Part shown: positions 63,375-64,000 of the stretch, piece by piece
How the letters are laid out: each line of letters begins with the position of its first letter
How positions within the stretch are numbered: the stretch's first letter is position 1
Source: Mucilaginibacter agri
GTDB taxonomy: Bacteria > Bacteroidota > Bacteroidia > Sphingobacteriales > Sphingobacteriaceae
DNA length: 64,000 nucleotides
Direction: 5' to 3'
NCBI RefSeq assembly: GCF_009928685.1
Contig: NZ_WWEO01000044.1
Coordinates: forward strand, 248,001 to 312,000
The notes under the pieces: model-generated
Told to the model about the DNA's origin: nothing
What the model saw: only the letters and a program-made list of their open reading frames with translations
The model's database searches: none
Position numbers and translations under genes: made by a program

Positions 63375-64000
63375 TTATAACGCAACATTAAGGCTGAAAC
63401 CAAAGTTGCGGGTTGCCGGCTGGTTAAATACATCTACACCAGAAAGGCCATTTCCGGTAGACATGGTAACCTCGGGATCGTAAGGAGCTTTCTTGTAGAA
63501 ATAGATCAGGTTCCTTCCGGTCAATGATAATCTCAGGCTCTTAAAAAAGCTGTCTTTTATTGGGAATGTATAACCCAAAGCTGCCTCGCGTAATCTAACT
63601 ACAGTTGCGCTGTACATGTATTCGCCGCTCACGCCATCACGACCACCAATTGTGTTATACCATTTTTGCGGATCAACAGTAGTTACAGCCTGCCCGGTTG
63701 GGTTAACACCATTTACAGCTACGCCACCTGCGTTACGCGCATCGCCTGTTGCTTTTGATACACCGTATTTATCCATCATGGCTTGGGTTAACGACAATAC
63801 TTGTCCACCAAATTTGCCATCAACCAAGAAGCTGAATGAGAAACTGTGGTAGGTGAAACTATTATTCCAGCCTAATTGGAATTTAGGGTTAGGGTTACCA
63901 ATTTTTGTAAAGCCACTATTTACTTGTGGATTGCCATCTGTACCTATAATAACATGACCTTGTGCATCATGTTGCAGCGTAACTCCATAAATATCGCCAA
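63375..64000 (-). CDS. SusC/RagA TonB-linked transporter, C-terminal part only
   Basis: The frame is open from the window edge (first full codon at 63998) to a stop at 63375, giving about 208 C-terminal residues. Typical SusC barrel-end motifs are present: TKIGNPNPKFQLGWNNSFTY, FSFSFLVDGKFGGQVLSLTQ, LREAALGYTFP and LRLSLTGRNLIYFYKKAPYD with PATRNFGFSLNVAL at the end. The signal peptide and plug lie outside the window. It pairs with the SusD-like gene 25 bp downstream. Confidence 0.92.
   Translation of the reverse strand, partial: GDIYGVTLQHDAQGHVIIGTDGNPQVNSGFTKIGNPNPKFQLGWNNSFTYHSFSFSFLVDGKFGGQVLSLTQAMMDKYGVSKATGDARNAGGVAVNGVNPTGQAVTTVDPQKWYNTIGGRDGVSGEYMYSATVVRLREAALGYTFPIKDSFFKSLRLSLTGRNLIYFYKKAPYDPEVTMSTGNGLSGVDVFNQPATRNFGFSLNVAL

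Overview
The window comes from a Bacteroidota chromosome, most likely family Sphingobacteriaceae and close to Mucilaginibacter or Pedobacter. This is inferred from gene content: two SusC/SusD loci, a type IX secretion cargo locus (giant adhesin, PorP/SprF, OmpA-like protein), ECF sigma/FecR regulation, DUF5686 and PepSY-like proteins, an exosortase N (XrtN) locus and promoters of the Bacteroidota TTTG-N19-TAnnTTTG type. I saw no rRNA, tRNA, CRISPR array, intact insertion sequence or phage. Gene families were recognised by reading motifs; no database search was run.

Layout. 1-9.6 kb (minus): a 2457-residue surface adhesin with a type B type IX sorting domain, then PorP/SprF and a TPR/PD40 OmpA-family protein cut by the window edge. 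10-12 kb (plus): a sterol-desaturase-superfamily hydroxylase, a small barrel and a PepSY-like protein. 12-19.3 kb (minus): a DUF5686 protein, a TonB-dependent receptor and a response regulator/histidine kinase pair. 19.3-19.9 kb: gene-free, with inverted repeats that look like insertion-sequence ends, then an orphan coiled-coil membrane protein. 20.8-27.3 kb (minus): the XrtN locus, comprising a membrane protein, a winged-helix regulator, a VIT-domain protein with its own PEP-type C-terminal sorting signal, exosortase N, two membrane proteins and a DUF2236/MpaB-like protein. Two near-identical palindromes precede the regulator pair and the VIT gene.

27.4-36.9 kb: a conserved CxxC protein, a J-like/SH3 membrane protein with a degenerate HPD motif, a DUF2846-like protein, a lipoprotein, a large MscS channel, a 57-residue membrane protein, an acyltransferase, an acyl-CoA desaturase and a GH25 lysozyme. 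37.2-42.9 kb: SusC, SusD-like and DUF4397 lipoprotein. 43-44.5 kb: an ECF sigma factor, a small overlapping protein and a ClpP paralogue that seems to lack its catalytic Asp, followed by an 11.6-copy heptamer repeat. 44.7-47.1 kb: a MarR/isochorismatase-like/MFS efflux operon behind a perfect 10-bp-arm palindrome. 48-49 kb: a close homologue of eukaryotic dihydroceramide delta-4 desaturase (DEGS). 49.3-53.4 kb: a porin, Rieske, imelysin and di-haem oxidoreductase operon with a palindrome inside its promoter, probably metal-responsive. 53.5-56.1 kb (minus): a GH-A clan glycosidase and a GH125 alpha-mannosidase. 56.2-61 kb: an ECF sigma factor and FecR followed not by SusC but by an STN/carboxypeptidase-like/surface-repeat barrel protein and a duplicated-barrel protein. 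61.1-64 kb: a Spy-like periplasmic protein, then a second SusD/SusC pair cut by the window end.

The main themes are cell-surface assembly, glycan uptake and degradation, membrane-lipid modification (three unrelated di-iron lipid desaturases or hydroxylases) and envelope-linked regulation. The most interesting units are the XrtN locus with its paired operators, the DEGS-like desaturase, the sigma/small protein/ClpP-like operon and the non-SusC sigma/FecR output.
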